Part shown: piece after piece, positions 50,514 to 61,832 of the stretch | Numbering within the stretch: position 1 is the stretch's first letter | How the letters are laid out: each line of letters starts with the position of its first letter | Assembly: GCA_038373865.1 (NCBI GenBank) | Contig: JAXGGA010003918.1 | Location: 31,426 to 95,425, forward strand | From: Uloborus plumipes | Lineage: Eukaryota; Arthropoda; Arachnida; Araneae; Uloboridae | Reading direction: 5' to 3' | DNA: 64,000 nt | Position numbers and translations under genes: made by a program | The notes under the pieces: model-generated | The model's input: only the letters and a program-made list of their open reading frames with translations | What the model was told of the DNA's origin: nothing | Databases searched by the model: none

Positions 50514-52004
50514 TTTGAGCCAATTTTGCTCCAATTTTCACTGTAGATATAGATTGATTATAATTTTACTACAAATTTGAATGTAAAAAAATATATATTT
50601 TTTAGAGTTTAAAAAATATATCCACTGTTATGAAAGCTAATTTAGAAAGCGGAATAATTATTGAATGGATAGCACCCTGACTCAAAAGGAAAACTTCTAA
50701 ATTCATTTTCTTCTTGGAAATGAAATACTGCGAGTTTATTTCGCGTACTGAGGGTGCATGAATTTATTAATATATTCATTTATGGTGTATGCTTAAGCAT
50801 TCAACCAAAGTTTATTTTCACTCTAGTCCATAAAATATTCTAATTTACATTCAATATTCTCAAAAAATCATCTTCCGAAATTTAGAGACATGAAGTTTTG
50901 CGTCACTGCAGTTTAGATTTGCATTTAAATCATTTAAATCTTAAAAGAAGAAAAAACAAATTGCTTAACATTTTCTTTATATTCTCGGGCTTAACATAAG
51001 TAATCCTATCTTTTAAGCAGCATAAAAAATATAATATTTTATTTCATTTTAAACGTCTTCTCCTCTAACGCTAGTTTCTCCGTTCTTGCAGTCTTGTATT
51101 ATACATGAATGGGAAGGTAGATATAAATGCGATGAAACAAAAAACCATGCAATGAATGTTTCATGGGTTGAGCATCTGCTGAGATTTTTGCCCTCGGGGA
51201 AAACTCGAATTTTAAGATTTAAAAGGAAAGTGAAGGGAAAGAAAAGAATAAAAAAAACTGTCTAGATTCACTGAAATGTTAGTACATTGTCCATATTTGA
51301 AACCCATTTGACAAAAAACGCTCAAAAAATAATAAAAATACCATTGAAAAAATTTCAAGCACTTGGATGAGAGAGAATTCAATGGGCAGAAACGAACTCG
51401 TAACCTGGCATTAAATTTCTTTACCTCCCCCCCCCCCCCAATTGAAAAGTATTTTATTTCTTTCTTTCTACCAAATCGTCTAGCGAAACTGTCTGAAGCA
51501 TCCCAAAGGACACCATACAGGACCACGCCCGTTTCCTTGAAAACGAAGATTGAAAAATTACTATATAGCGGTTGACTCCATCTTTGGTCACTTTGATGAT
51601 TTCTCAAATTCTTCTTGGTTTGAGTGGTATATTAAGACGCTTCGTGAAAGCAAATTGTATTTATCATTTCGTTAAAAAATATTATTTGCATAAATTAATT
51701 GTATTTCTAAGTTATATCTTATTTAAGAAACCTGCACTCTAATACTTTAAGCACACGAAATTGCTTGCCGAATACCACAAAGCAGTTGAAAATTTACATT
51801 ATATCAGCAAATATTATAATTTAGGATGCGTCTATTTACACTTAGTTGAGGGTGGAATGATAGGGAGTCTGCATGATTTCATTAATAAAGGAAATGAAGA
51901 ATATAGACGAATTGCTATTCCTAAAATTGTAGGAATTTACTACTGGAAAGGAAACAAGGCTGTATACAGCCTGCTTTCGAATGTAACGACAGCAAAACCA
52001 AATA
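50514..52004. other. Non-coding stretch
   Basis: It contains a C run near 51427-51439. A minus frame near 51212-51607 is open for 131 codons but carries no known domain and is interrupted by the homopolymer; a plus frame overlaps it. I do not support a gene. Confidence 0.4.
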
Positions 52005-53683
52005 ACACTGTTCGACAAAAAAAAACCTTGAAAATGCTTCTGGTATTTTGAAGGCTGATTCTTATGTAAAATGACCCCCTGAATCCGAATATGACCCCCG
52101 TTTTCCCCCATCACGTCCCAATTTTTTTTAAAACGCCCCCTTTTTTTTCATTTTTCCTTAGTTTCAGGGCTATAATTTTTTTTTTTTGGAGGGGAAAGGA
52201 GCCTTATATTCACCAATAAATTTTTTTGGATGTCAAGAGAGACTCAAAGTTTAAAATCATGAGCACCGAGAAAAAATCGGGGAACTTGGGGGGGCGTGGC
52301 CCCCCAAAATATTTGAAAAATCACCAAAAACGATCTTTTTATTCTAGCTTCTTTAAAAAGACCTTTAAAACATTTTTTTCGGTGCAGAACCAGAGTATAG
52401 GATCCGCTCTTATGGCTCCTGGGTCAGAAAAAATTTTCAAGCTGTAAAATTTTTAAAAAAAAATAAAATCATGCTTTAAAAATCGCACTTTGCACTCGAG
52501 TTTTAAAGCAGGTCTTCCGCCAAAAAAAAAAAAAAAAAATTGTGGCTGATTCTTATGTCAAATGACCCCCTATTTCCAAATATGACCTCAGTTTCCCTCC
52601 TCCACCCCCTCTTTCCAGAGAGTCCCCCCCCCCCCAATTCAGAGTCATTTTACTAATTCGGAGGGGAAAAGTACATTACGTAACCCGTTAACATAATTCT
52701 AAAAGGCAACAGAGGTTCAAAGTTCAAAATCATGTACATGTGTACCAAAAATATAAACTAGGGCGGTATACCTCCCCCCTCCCCCCCCCCCAAAAAAAAA
52801 AGAAAATAAAATTCAATACTCTGATTTTTCAAAAAAAAAAAAAAAAAGGTTTGAAACGTCTTTTAGAAAAACAAGAAAAGAAGATTTTTTTTTTTTTTTG
52901 GGGGGGGGGGGGTACATTGCCATAGTTTATATTTTTGGTACACATGTACATGATTTTGAACTTTGAACCTCTGTTGCCTTTTAGAATTATGTTAACGGGT
53001 TACGTAATGTACTTTTCCCCTCCGAATTAGTAAAATGACTCTGAATTGGGGGGGGGGGACTCTCTGGAAAGAGGGGGTGGAGGGGGGAAACTGAGGTCAT
53101 ATTTGGAAATAGGGAGTCATTTGACATAAGAATCAGCCACAATTTTGTTTTTTTTTTTTTTTTTTTGACTGAAAACCTGCTTTAAAACTCGAGTGCAAAG
53201 TGCGATTTTTAAAGCATTATTTTATTTTTTTAAAAAAATTTTACAGCGTGAAAATTTTTTCTGACCCAGGAGCCATAGGAGCGGATCCTATACTCTGGTT
53301 CTGCACCGAAAAAAATGTTTTAAAGGTCTTTTTAAAGAAACTAGAATAAAAAGATCGTTTTTGGTGATTTTTCAAATATTTTGGGGGGCCACGCCCCCCC
53401 AAGTTCCCCGATTTTTTCTCGGTGCTCATGATTTTAAACTTTGAGTCTCTCTTGACCTTCAAAAAAATTTATTGGTGAATATAAGGCTCCTTTCCCCTCC
53501 AAAAAAAATATTATAGCCCTGAAACTAAGGAAAAATGAAAAAAAAAGGGGGGCGTTTTAAAAAAAATTGGGACGTGATGGGGGAAAACGGGGGTCATATT
53601 CGGATTCAGGGGGTCATTTTACATAAGAATCAGCCTTCAAAATACCAGAAGCATTTTCAAGGTTTTTTTTTGTCGAACAGTGT
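52005..53683. repeat. 1.68-kb palindrome with ACACTGTTCGACAAA ends
   Basis: The ends ACACTGTTCGACAAAAAAAA (52005) and TTTGTCGAACAGTGT (53683) mirror about a centre near 52844, and the arms match almost to the centre. They hold long C/G and A/T runs and repeated TGACCCCC words. Mirrored ORFs at 52226 and 53241 (about 73 codons) are near identical because they lie in opposite arms. No clear target duplication is seen. Likely a foldback transposon; an assembly artefact cannot be excluded from sequence alone. Confidence 0.85.
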
Positions 53684-56403
53684 AATTAACTAGCACTAAC
53701 TGCCCATCACTTCACTGAGTATATTACATTAGTAAATATGCAGATACCGTGATCTGAAGAGAAAAAAATGCATAAAAAATGTAAAGTATTATAATTATAG
53801 CTTAGGTGAAGCAATAACACTTAAAGCAATTTTAGCATATCGTAAGTTTTATATAAAATAAGAGAAAGTAATATTGAAGCTAATAGAATAAGAGGTTACA
53901 AATGCACTGATAGATCGAAAACCTATGAGTTTCAACCTTTCATGTGTCGTGCAACGTACACAACGTGTGCAGATTTAGTATTTAATCTTTCGCAAGGATC
54001 CCTTCCGAAAATAATATTTTACATTATATCCTGTTTATATTCAAACATTTTGTAAATTAATATCAGCAGCCTTTTAGCTCATTTAAAGCAACAAGAATCA
54101 TTCTCCGCTTAAAGTGTGTTTGTCTGTCATTCATAAAGCTATTTAATATCTAAGTAAACAGTGGGGAAGTATTGAAGTAGTTTTGAGTTGAATATAAATA
54201 AGAATGAAATAAATAAGAGAACCTACAATGTTCACTTGTTTGTTGATACAATAATCGTGCTTGCAGTTAAATCAAATAGCTATCGAATTTTATTTGTAAA
54301 ATTTTTAACTAGTTAAATAAAAAGTTCTTTATTTGTACTTCAGTGTTGCAAACGAAAGCCTCACTGTAAATAACTTAATCAACGATCATCTAAAAGGAGG
54401 ATTATACATTCTTAAGACAACTATATACAATCAAATTGAGACCAAAAATGGCGGAAAAAAATATAACACTTGAAACAGTATGTAAGAAGTGTTAAGAACC
54501 AAGAATCCATTTGAAAAATCATCCCAGCGCTTTTTCGTTTCTTTCTCCAACCTGCGAATACATATCTCAGCATTCCACGAGGCAACATTTTTCATTTTAG
54601 GACACTATTTTTTCTCCCGTTATTTCCAAACTGTCTTTTATTATAATTTTTTTTTTCAAGGGCGGATTCCCAAATTGAGTTTCCCATGGTAGAGATATTA
54701 TGTAAAACGCAAATAAACTCCGAAAAATCAATCCATGTGTCAAAGCGTCAGTTTTTTCCCTTTGTGGACTTTTTCCCCTTTTTTCCAATAACATGTTCCT
54801 GTAATGTCAACACACAACAAAGTTCTGCTGAAGCACTAATATATGAGGCATCTTTTATCAGATCTCGAAAGAGAAAAAGGAAATCTATTCTACTAAAATC
54901 TGACAAACTATCATGTTTGTGTTACACTGTTTTAACTTGTGTGCTTTTTCGTCGACGGAAAATTTTTCATTTCTTGAACTCTTCAGAGAATAAAAGGAAG
55001 CTTTTTGCAAAAACATCGAAGTTTTCAAATAAAATGTTAGGGAATGCTAATATATTATTCATTTTATGAATGTCTAATGAGCCAAGGGACATTTGATTTG
55101 ATATGGATTTTTAGCTAAGACTTTAGATAAATATAATCCATAAAATGAATAGCAATATTAACCAGGCATACATTTGAATAAATATAATTTTCATCTGCTG
55201 AGAAGCAAAAACGATTTAAATAAATTCAATAGGTCGAGTCAAAATGCGTTTTATTCCTTAATGTTTTGTTCCTTTTTTTTCTTTTCTAAAGATATCATAC
55301 GGTGGCAGGTATTCAATTTTGGCTGTAGAATTAAGCAAATCGTTGAGTAAAGTATTCGTTTTAAAAATGTCAAATTTTATTTTCGTACCAATTGCATTCT
55401 ACTCAATGGAAATATACACTACATGACGTCTTAACAAGATGCTGAGTTTTAAATATTCTTATACCTACTATTTTATTATTACGCTATTTTCGTAAGATGC
55501 ATTTTATTAGTAGATTGTCCATTTTATTAGTACATCTACAATGGTGGTTTATCACTTTTCACGATTTCTTAGGGAGCATTACTCTTTTTCGAAACTGTCA
55601 ATTTTTCTACGCATGTTTTAATATACTGATTTTCTCTTAGCGGAGGGGAGAGTATATTAATTTTATTAAAACTATAAGGAGGTTTTCATTTCGCTATAGT
55701 TGGGATTTTTTTCGACGGTAGATTACTCAAATTATGTTTCAATCGCATAATAAGTATTTTAACTACTTTTTTCTTTTTTTTTCTGCTGAGTAGGTGTTCT
55801 AAATTTGTTCTAACAGTAATTTGTATTTTAACTGAACTCTTTTTTTTCAAAGGCAGAGGAATTGTTCTTTAATTTTAATTATAGTTTAGCAAACTTTGAT
55901 TAAATCCTTATTTCCTTCATGGTAGTTTTACTTCAAAGTAATTAAAGAATTATTTTCAGCATGTTTTAATTGTATAAAGTGCATTTTTATTTTTTCCCGG
56001 AGGGAAATGTATTTGATTTAGTTATAATTGTAATACGCGTTGTAATTAAAATATTTTCTCCCTAGATTAAGAACTTTCATTTTGCTGATTCTTATTGTGT
56101 TCTAACATTCTGATATGTGCGAAGCATTGGGGCTCCGAATTTATAATCCTGCTATAAAAATATCGTGTTAAAAATAAAACATATTCATCAGTTACGAAAC
56201 TATTAGACTCGCCAACTCATTGGGTAAGACAATGACTAAAAAATATACATTTTTTATAGTTCGGGGTAACAACACATTTGAAGAAAACCTGCACGAATAT
56301 TTTTATTTTTAGCTCTAACATTTTAAAGATTAATTAACTAACGCTTCCTTTTGCACTAAAATTATCCTTAGTTTTACGCCCCAGATGTCATAGACATAGT
56401 TCT
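53684..56403. other. AT-rich non-coding stretch
   Basis: The plus ORF at 54686-55069 (127 codons) has a Lys/Ser/Phe-rich composition and no motif. No repeat border is supported. Confidence 0.4.
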
Positions 56404-56407
56404 TAAC

Positions 56408-56919
56408 CCATTAATGCCTAGCGTCCCTTTTTAGAAACGGTCCAAAAAAGGATCTGAATTTCCCCAAAATGAACATTTCAACCAACTAATAGTGTTCAAT
56501 TAGTACGATTGTATTGTTTCAATTCGTTATTAACAGATTGCAGCTCATAACCATTGTAAAGTGTGTTCTGTAGCAGTTTTAATATGACCTTTATCAAATA
56601 TTACATCGTTCACAATCTCAAGAAAAAAGGCTAAGTTTTCAAAGTTATTCCCAGCTTCCCACTTTATGTTAATTGCTGATTGTATTTCTTCATATAAAAT
56701 ATCTTTTTAAATATTATATCGTAGGCAGAAAAAAATTTTATTAAAAAAAGTATGTACCCTTTAGGGTCTATCGTAACTGTTAAGGGACGATTTTTCTTTC
56801 CTTAATAAAAAAAAATATTTCTTACATAATATTTTTTTATTATTTTTCCCGTCCATTAAACACTGTTTGTAACCAGCATAAAAAATATCTTTGGAAAAAA
56901 AATATCAGGCATTAATGGG
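56408..56919. mobile_element. TTAA-flanked piggyBac-like MITE
   Basis: The 512-bp element is flanked by TTAA (56404-56407, 56920-56923). Its inverted ends are CCCATTAATGCCTAGCG and CAGGCATTAATGGG. Its first seven bases, CCCATTA, equal those of the element at 42642, suggesting a related transposase. It has no coding capacity. Confidence 0.85.
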
Positions 56920-56948
56920 TTAATTTTAGAAAGTCGCGTTAGTTAAAA

Positions 56949-57363
56949 CCCTAGTAGCATCATCTCATCTGCCGATGATCGGCCATTCATCGAAACCTGA
57001 TGAAATTCTCATCGGCCGATGATCCAAGATGTCTCATCGGCCAAACAGAATCCGAGTAGCAAAATCCGATGAGTTTTGCTCGAAATACGATGAGATTTGG
57101 AGCAATTTACGAGCAGAGCAGTCCCGTGCCGATGAATTTCATCGGGAAACTTGATCGGAAGGATATGGTTTTCCGATGGAATATAGCTCGGCTTATTTTC
57201 ATCGGGAAAGTTGATCAGAAGGATATCGCTTTCCGATGAAAAGTAGCTCATCGAAAACCGTGCTCGGATACTGATCGGAACGATGTCATCGTGCGTTACG
57301 GGATCAGTTTACGAGGAGTTCGTAATCGGCCGAGCAAAATCCGATGAGTTGATGCTACTTGGG
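56949..57363. mobile_element. MITE packed with CGATGA/TCATCG words
   Basis: The 415-bp element has inverted ends CCCTAGTAGCATCATCTCAT and ATGAGTTGATGCTACTTGGG, with AAA on both sides. Inside, CGATGA, TCATCG, GATCGG and CCGATG recur more than a dozen times in both orientations, and a block with AAGTTGATC, AGAAGGATAT and TTTCCGATG is repeated. It is GC-richer than its surroundings, which keeps a minus frame open (57009-57251) with a repeated peptide pattern; this is a by-product, not a gene. Confidence 0.8.
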
Positions 57364-57599
57364 AAACAACTGTATAAATCTTTATCATTTATTTCAAATT
57401 AGTTGGAACTTTTCTGTATTAAGATCCATGCTGTATGAAAGCATTTAAAAATTATAGATTCAGGTTCTGACTTTCATCTCATATGTACTTCAAAAACTGA
57501 TGGTGCAACATTGGTTCCATAATACGATGGTGACACAGTACCTAAGTTATTTTCAAAGTAGATAACTTTGCCCTATATCCATGCTTCAAATTTCATCTT

Positions 57600-57880
57600 T
57601 CTTTTAATTATGCAGCTTTATATCAGATTGTAGCACTTATAAACTAAACTGAGAACGGCAACAGCCCATGATCGGGAGGAAAGTCTAGTGTGCCCATCTT
57701 AGTTTAAGTGACCTGAATCGTAATACAGGATAGGTAGTGCAAAGAAAGTGAAACCCCAGGATTTAGTTCCCAAACACGGTTCTAACTCTATCGATTCACT
57801 TAAGAGATGAAAGGCTAAGTCGAAAAGGAATCAGACTCGGGTGTGTGGTGGGGAAGCACGGCCCACTGAACCACTAGGCT
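57600..57880 (-). mobile_element. Possible tRNA-derived SINE
   Basis: The minus strand begins AGCCTAGTGGTTCAGTGGGC, an A-box-like sequence (about 57877-57862). About 25-30 bases on comes GAGTCTGATTCC (57839-57828), which differs slightly from the B-box consensus. An unrelated, GC-richer body follows. The 3' border near 57600 is a guess. Less certain than the SINE at 44 kb. Confidence 0.45.
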
Positions 57881-58145
57881 TTTTTTATAATACTTTATGC
57901 TACTTTTTTTTGAGAGCTAATAATTTCATGTCTACACATAGGAACACAACAGTCTTGTACATCTTACAAGCGAATTCCTTACAGGTACGCATAGTTACTT
58001 TCCGTAGCGAAACTCACCACATACGTTCATCTATTTTTAATTCAATTTGTATGTTTTCGCTTCATTCTCATTTAACAAAACTATTTTTTTTTTGTTCTTT
58101 TATTATTTATTTTCTTTGTATTACGGTTGTTACTTTTTTATGTTA

Positions 58146-59433
58146 CCGTAAAATGGGGTGAATAGGAACACTTTTCAGCTTTGATTGTAAAAAAAGTAGT
58201 TAAAAGATTTTTTTTTAATTTGTTTTTTTGGATAAAAACTTCGGTCTTGCCTTACTTTTGATATTCCAATTGAAGACAAAACATTTTGAATAATAATTAT
58301 TAAAATATATGGGAAATTATGGGTGTTCCGAATCACCCCGCTGATAGGGGTCAATCGGAACACATGTTAAAATTTTTATTTTTTTCAATTTAATCTGTAA
58401 TAGGTCTCACAAACATGAGTAATATTGATGGGGGAGAATAAGAACAGATAATTACTGTCAAATAAATGTATAATTTCAGTACCAGTAAACGTTTATAATT
58501 TGTGAAAATTCAAAATAATTTTGAACTTATGAAAAATGAAAAGTAATTTTAAGAAATGCTTTTGAATTGAAATGCAAAGATTTAACATGAATGGAAGTCA
58601 CTCATGTCGTCCACAAATATGTACTTGTCCTTAAAACTAGCAATTGTGACTTGGCTTAAGTTTTTTCATAACATCTCCTGGGATGAACTCTGCCTTTTCT
58701 TTAGTTTCTTGAAATTTCTGGGTTTCGGGGATTGTCCTGAAAGATTTTTTCGCTTATTCATCACTGTCTGTGTGCTGGACGTTTACTACATAAAGTCTAT
58801 GTGACTTTCTCCCTTTTATTTTAAGTAAAAAAAAGTCTCCTGGAGAAAAAATCTTTTGAAATCTGCAACTTTTGTCATTCTAAGATCTAGTTGATCACGA
58901 GAAGGGATAAACAGTAATAAATCCTTGTCCTTGTCTTGATTAGAAGAATTGGGGTTAGAATCATGATTTTTCAAACTGTTTCCTTGAAATAAATTTGAAT
59001 TGGAACAACAGAACTAAGTGTTCCGATTCACCCCGCATTTTTTTTCCTATGGTATTTTTCAGAATTCTTCATTTTTATGACACAATTTATAAAAAATGTA
59101 AATTCTAATGTGGTATTCTGTTGTTCAGATACATGTATGATTGAAACATATCACTCTTAGTTTTTAAATATAAGAAGTTTTGTTCTTGCATATGAAGTTT
59201 TGCAGTCTGTGAAAATGTGATGCTTTCTAGCATTTCACGTGCAGCCCGCCTTAGAAGCCAGTATTGTTGCCAGATTGACAAAAGTATTTTTTTCCTATTT
59301 CCTATGATCTTACCTTTCTAAAAAAAATTCATGGCGAAGAATATCCAATAGTATATTTATGAAGAATTTCTTTGTACGGTCGGGAAGTTTTGTTCCGATT
59401 GACCCCGCTGTTCCTATACACCCCATTTTACGG
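58146..59433. mobile_element. MITE-like element with CCGTAAAATGGGGTG ends
   Basis: The 1288-bp element is flanked by TA (58144-58145, 59434-59435). Its inverted ends are CCGTAAAATGGGGTGAATAG and CTATACACCCCATTTTACGG. Sequences like TTCCGATTCACCCCGC (or complement) occur internally near 58327, 58345, 59022 and 59391, so the ends are echoed inside. The ORFs at 58175 and 58604 have no known domain. Superfamily not assigned. Confidence 0.78.
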
Positions 59434-59435
59434 TA

Positions 59436-60821
59436 TATGCTTTATCATTTAGCTCTGATTCAAGCAGTTTTGATGCCGTTATTGCACTTCTTGACATCTT
59501 GTATTTTATCAGTTGACAATATCATCTTTATTTATCTAAATACTAATTCATTTAATTATTTTTTCCACTATAAAAATGCCATAGAGGCTTCTTTACTTTT
59601 ATATTTTCTCCGAGTGATTTCTTGATGCGACTTCTTCTTTGATCTAGCACCTCGATGCATTATTTTCAATGGTCCGTAGGTGAGATGTATCTGCCCAAAC
59701 TATAATCCTGAATTCTTTTAAATAAAATATTCAACTTTTAGATATTGCAAAGATGAAAGCGCTAAAGAATTAAATGCCTTAATTTTTCTTTACACTTCAT
59801 GTTGAATGTTTCTACTTCGATCAGAAAAGCTTTGTTAAAGTGATATTTTACATTTAGTTCTAAAAATATTTAATTTTTTAATTGCTATTTAAAACATGCA
59901 TTGTTATCGCAAAGAAACATAGAATTTCGTGTATTTACTTTTGCGGCGACAAACATCGTTGTTTTAAAAATTCCGAGACCTATCATCATTTTTAAAGAAC
60001 TTAAGAATACATGAAAAATGCAACTGACTCATTTCAAACGTCGTATTATTGAATGCATCAAATAAAAATTAGATTGTTTCTCACATTTTTTGGAGACATA
60101 TTCGTCAATTAAATCGTAAAGACTGTACTTCAAATTTAACTGATGAAACAGATTTGAGTATGGATCTGAAGTATATTATCAGTAACTTGTAAAATATTTA
60201 AGAAAATCACATCGCGTATGAACTTCAAAGATTACAAGATTTTTTATTACATTATGAGATACTAATTATCTTCTTCCAATTCATCATTCATGATCGTAGT
60301 TCCTCGAAATTCACCTTTAGCTTCAGTAGATTACTTTCATTTATCAAGATAACCTTACTTTTTTCATTTATTAATACTTAATTACGTTGAACTACTAATT
60401 TTTCATAAATGAAAAAAAAAATCTTTCTCCATCTATCATGAATGTGATTTTTACATTTCGACTAAGATTTAAAATTCGTGCTTTTGACGCGGGAGGATTT
60501 GAAACTTCTGTGGGTGTCTGACTTTAATAGAAATTATTTTTTGAGTACATTTTTAGAAGATTTGAGCTCAAAACAAATTAATTATCACAACTTATTTTTT
60601 AAATTTTCATTCGCATCAACTATCACAACTTATTTTTTAAATTTTCATTCACATCAACTGACCGGTTATTTTGATCAAAATCGGAAACTATTTGGCAAAC
60701 TTCCATCAATATTTCAAAATGTGTAAAAGTGGTTTAAAAAATTGTAGTTAAAAAGTGGTTAAAAAGTAAATTCTCAGATATCAGATATTTCTCGAAAACT
60801 CTGATAACTATGGGAAACAAA

Positions 60822-60826
<5 letters not shown>
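59436..60826. other. AT-rich non-coding stretch
   Basis: It includes a 36-bp direct duplication (CACAACTTATTTTTTAAATT...CATCAACT) at about 60587-60659. Nothing else is supported. Confidence 0.5.

Positions 60827-60894
<68 letters not shown>
60827..60894. repeat. (TA)n microsatellite
   Basis: A TA tract with two slips, directly before the first Helitron-type 5' end. Confidence 0.93.
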
Positions 60895-60896
<2 letters not shown>

Positions 60897-61800
60897 AAAG
60901 AATGTCGTGTTAGTTACACTACTTACAACTCAAGAACGGCTGTACCGATATGGCTAAAAATTGGTGGGTGGGTAGGTAGCTAAGAGCCAGGAGACGGATA
61001 TAGGCTATAATTTTTGTGTGTCAGTTACATAAATAGAAAAACTGTCTCATTGACTAAGCTTTTCTACTAAGCCTTTTTTGACACCTCCATGACTGAGCGA
61101 CATAAAGCACACGTTCTGGCAGCTTCCGGTGCGCAGTAAACAGGTTGTAAGTTAGCGGTGCGTTGAGTGTTATTTGATTTTTTTTGTAAAATCTATATAT
61201 ACATGTATAAAAGAAAGTCGTGTTAGTTACACTATTTATAACTCAAGAACGGTTGTACCGATATGGCTAAAAATTGGTGGGTAGGCAGCTTAGAGCCAGG
61301 AGACGGACATAGGCTATAATTTATGTGTGTCAGTTACATAAATAGAAAAACTGTCTTATTGACTAAGCCTTTTTTGACACCTCCATGACTGAGCGACATA
61401 AAGCACACGTTCTGGCAGCTTCCGGTGCGCAGTAAACAGGTTGTAAGTTAGCGGTGCGTTGAGTGTTATTTGACTTTTTTGTGAAATCTATATATATAAA
61501 AGAAAGTCGTGTTAGTTACACTATTTATAACTCAAGAACGGCTGCACCGATATGGCTAAAAATTGGTGGGTAGGTAGCTTAGAGCCAGGAGACGGACATA
61601 GGCTATAATTTATGTGTGTCAGTTACATAAATAGAAAAAATGTCTTATTGACTAAGCCTTTTTACTAAGCCTTTTTTGACACCTCCATGGCTGAGCGACA
61701 TAAAGCACACGTTCTGGCAGCTTCCGGAGCGCTGTAAACAGGTTGTAGGTTAGCAGTGCGTTGAGTGTTATTTGACTTTTTTGTGAAGTAAATTATAAAC
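60893..61800 (+). repeat. Three tandem Helitron-type 5' ends, unit about 300 bp
   Basis: Units start TATAAAAGAA(A/T)GTCGTGT at about 60893, 61207 and 61499. They share TTAGTTACACTA, CTCAAGAACGG, CCGATATGGCTAAAAATTGG, GGAGACGGA and, further in, GACACCTCCATG, GACATAAAGCACACGTTCTG and GCGTTGAGTGTTATTTGA. TATATAAA starts with a CGGCTG.ACCGATATGG block are typical of Helentron-type 5' regions (from memory). No coding is seen. Confidence 0.65.
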
Positions 61801-61832
61801 AAACGTGTTACTTCCTTGAAATTTATATGTGA

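Noticed and set aside
51212..51607. 131-codon minus ORF, longest of the unassigned ones
   Set aside because: Crosses a poly-C tract read as Gly-rich, shows no domain, and overlaps an equally open plus frame; I saw no splice pattern tying it to the receptor.
52226..53462. Mirrored 73-codon ORFs (MDVKRDSKF..., MKVKRDSKF...)
   Set aside because: Same reason: opposite arms of a palindrome, with homopolymer-driven composition.
54686..55069. 127-codon plus ORF
   Set aside because: Low-complexity Lys/Phe/Ser composition and no family resemblance.
57009..57251. 80-codon minus ORF with internal repeats
   Set aside because: Produced by the repeated CGATGA-type words of a MITE.
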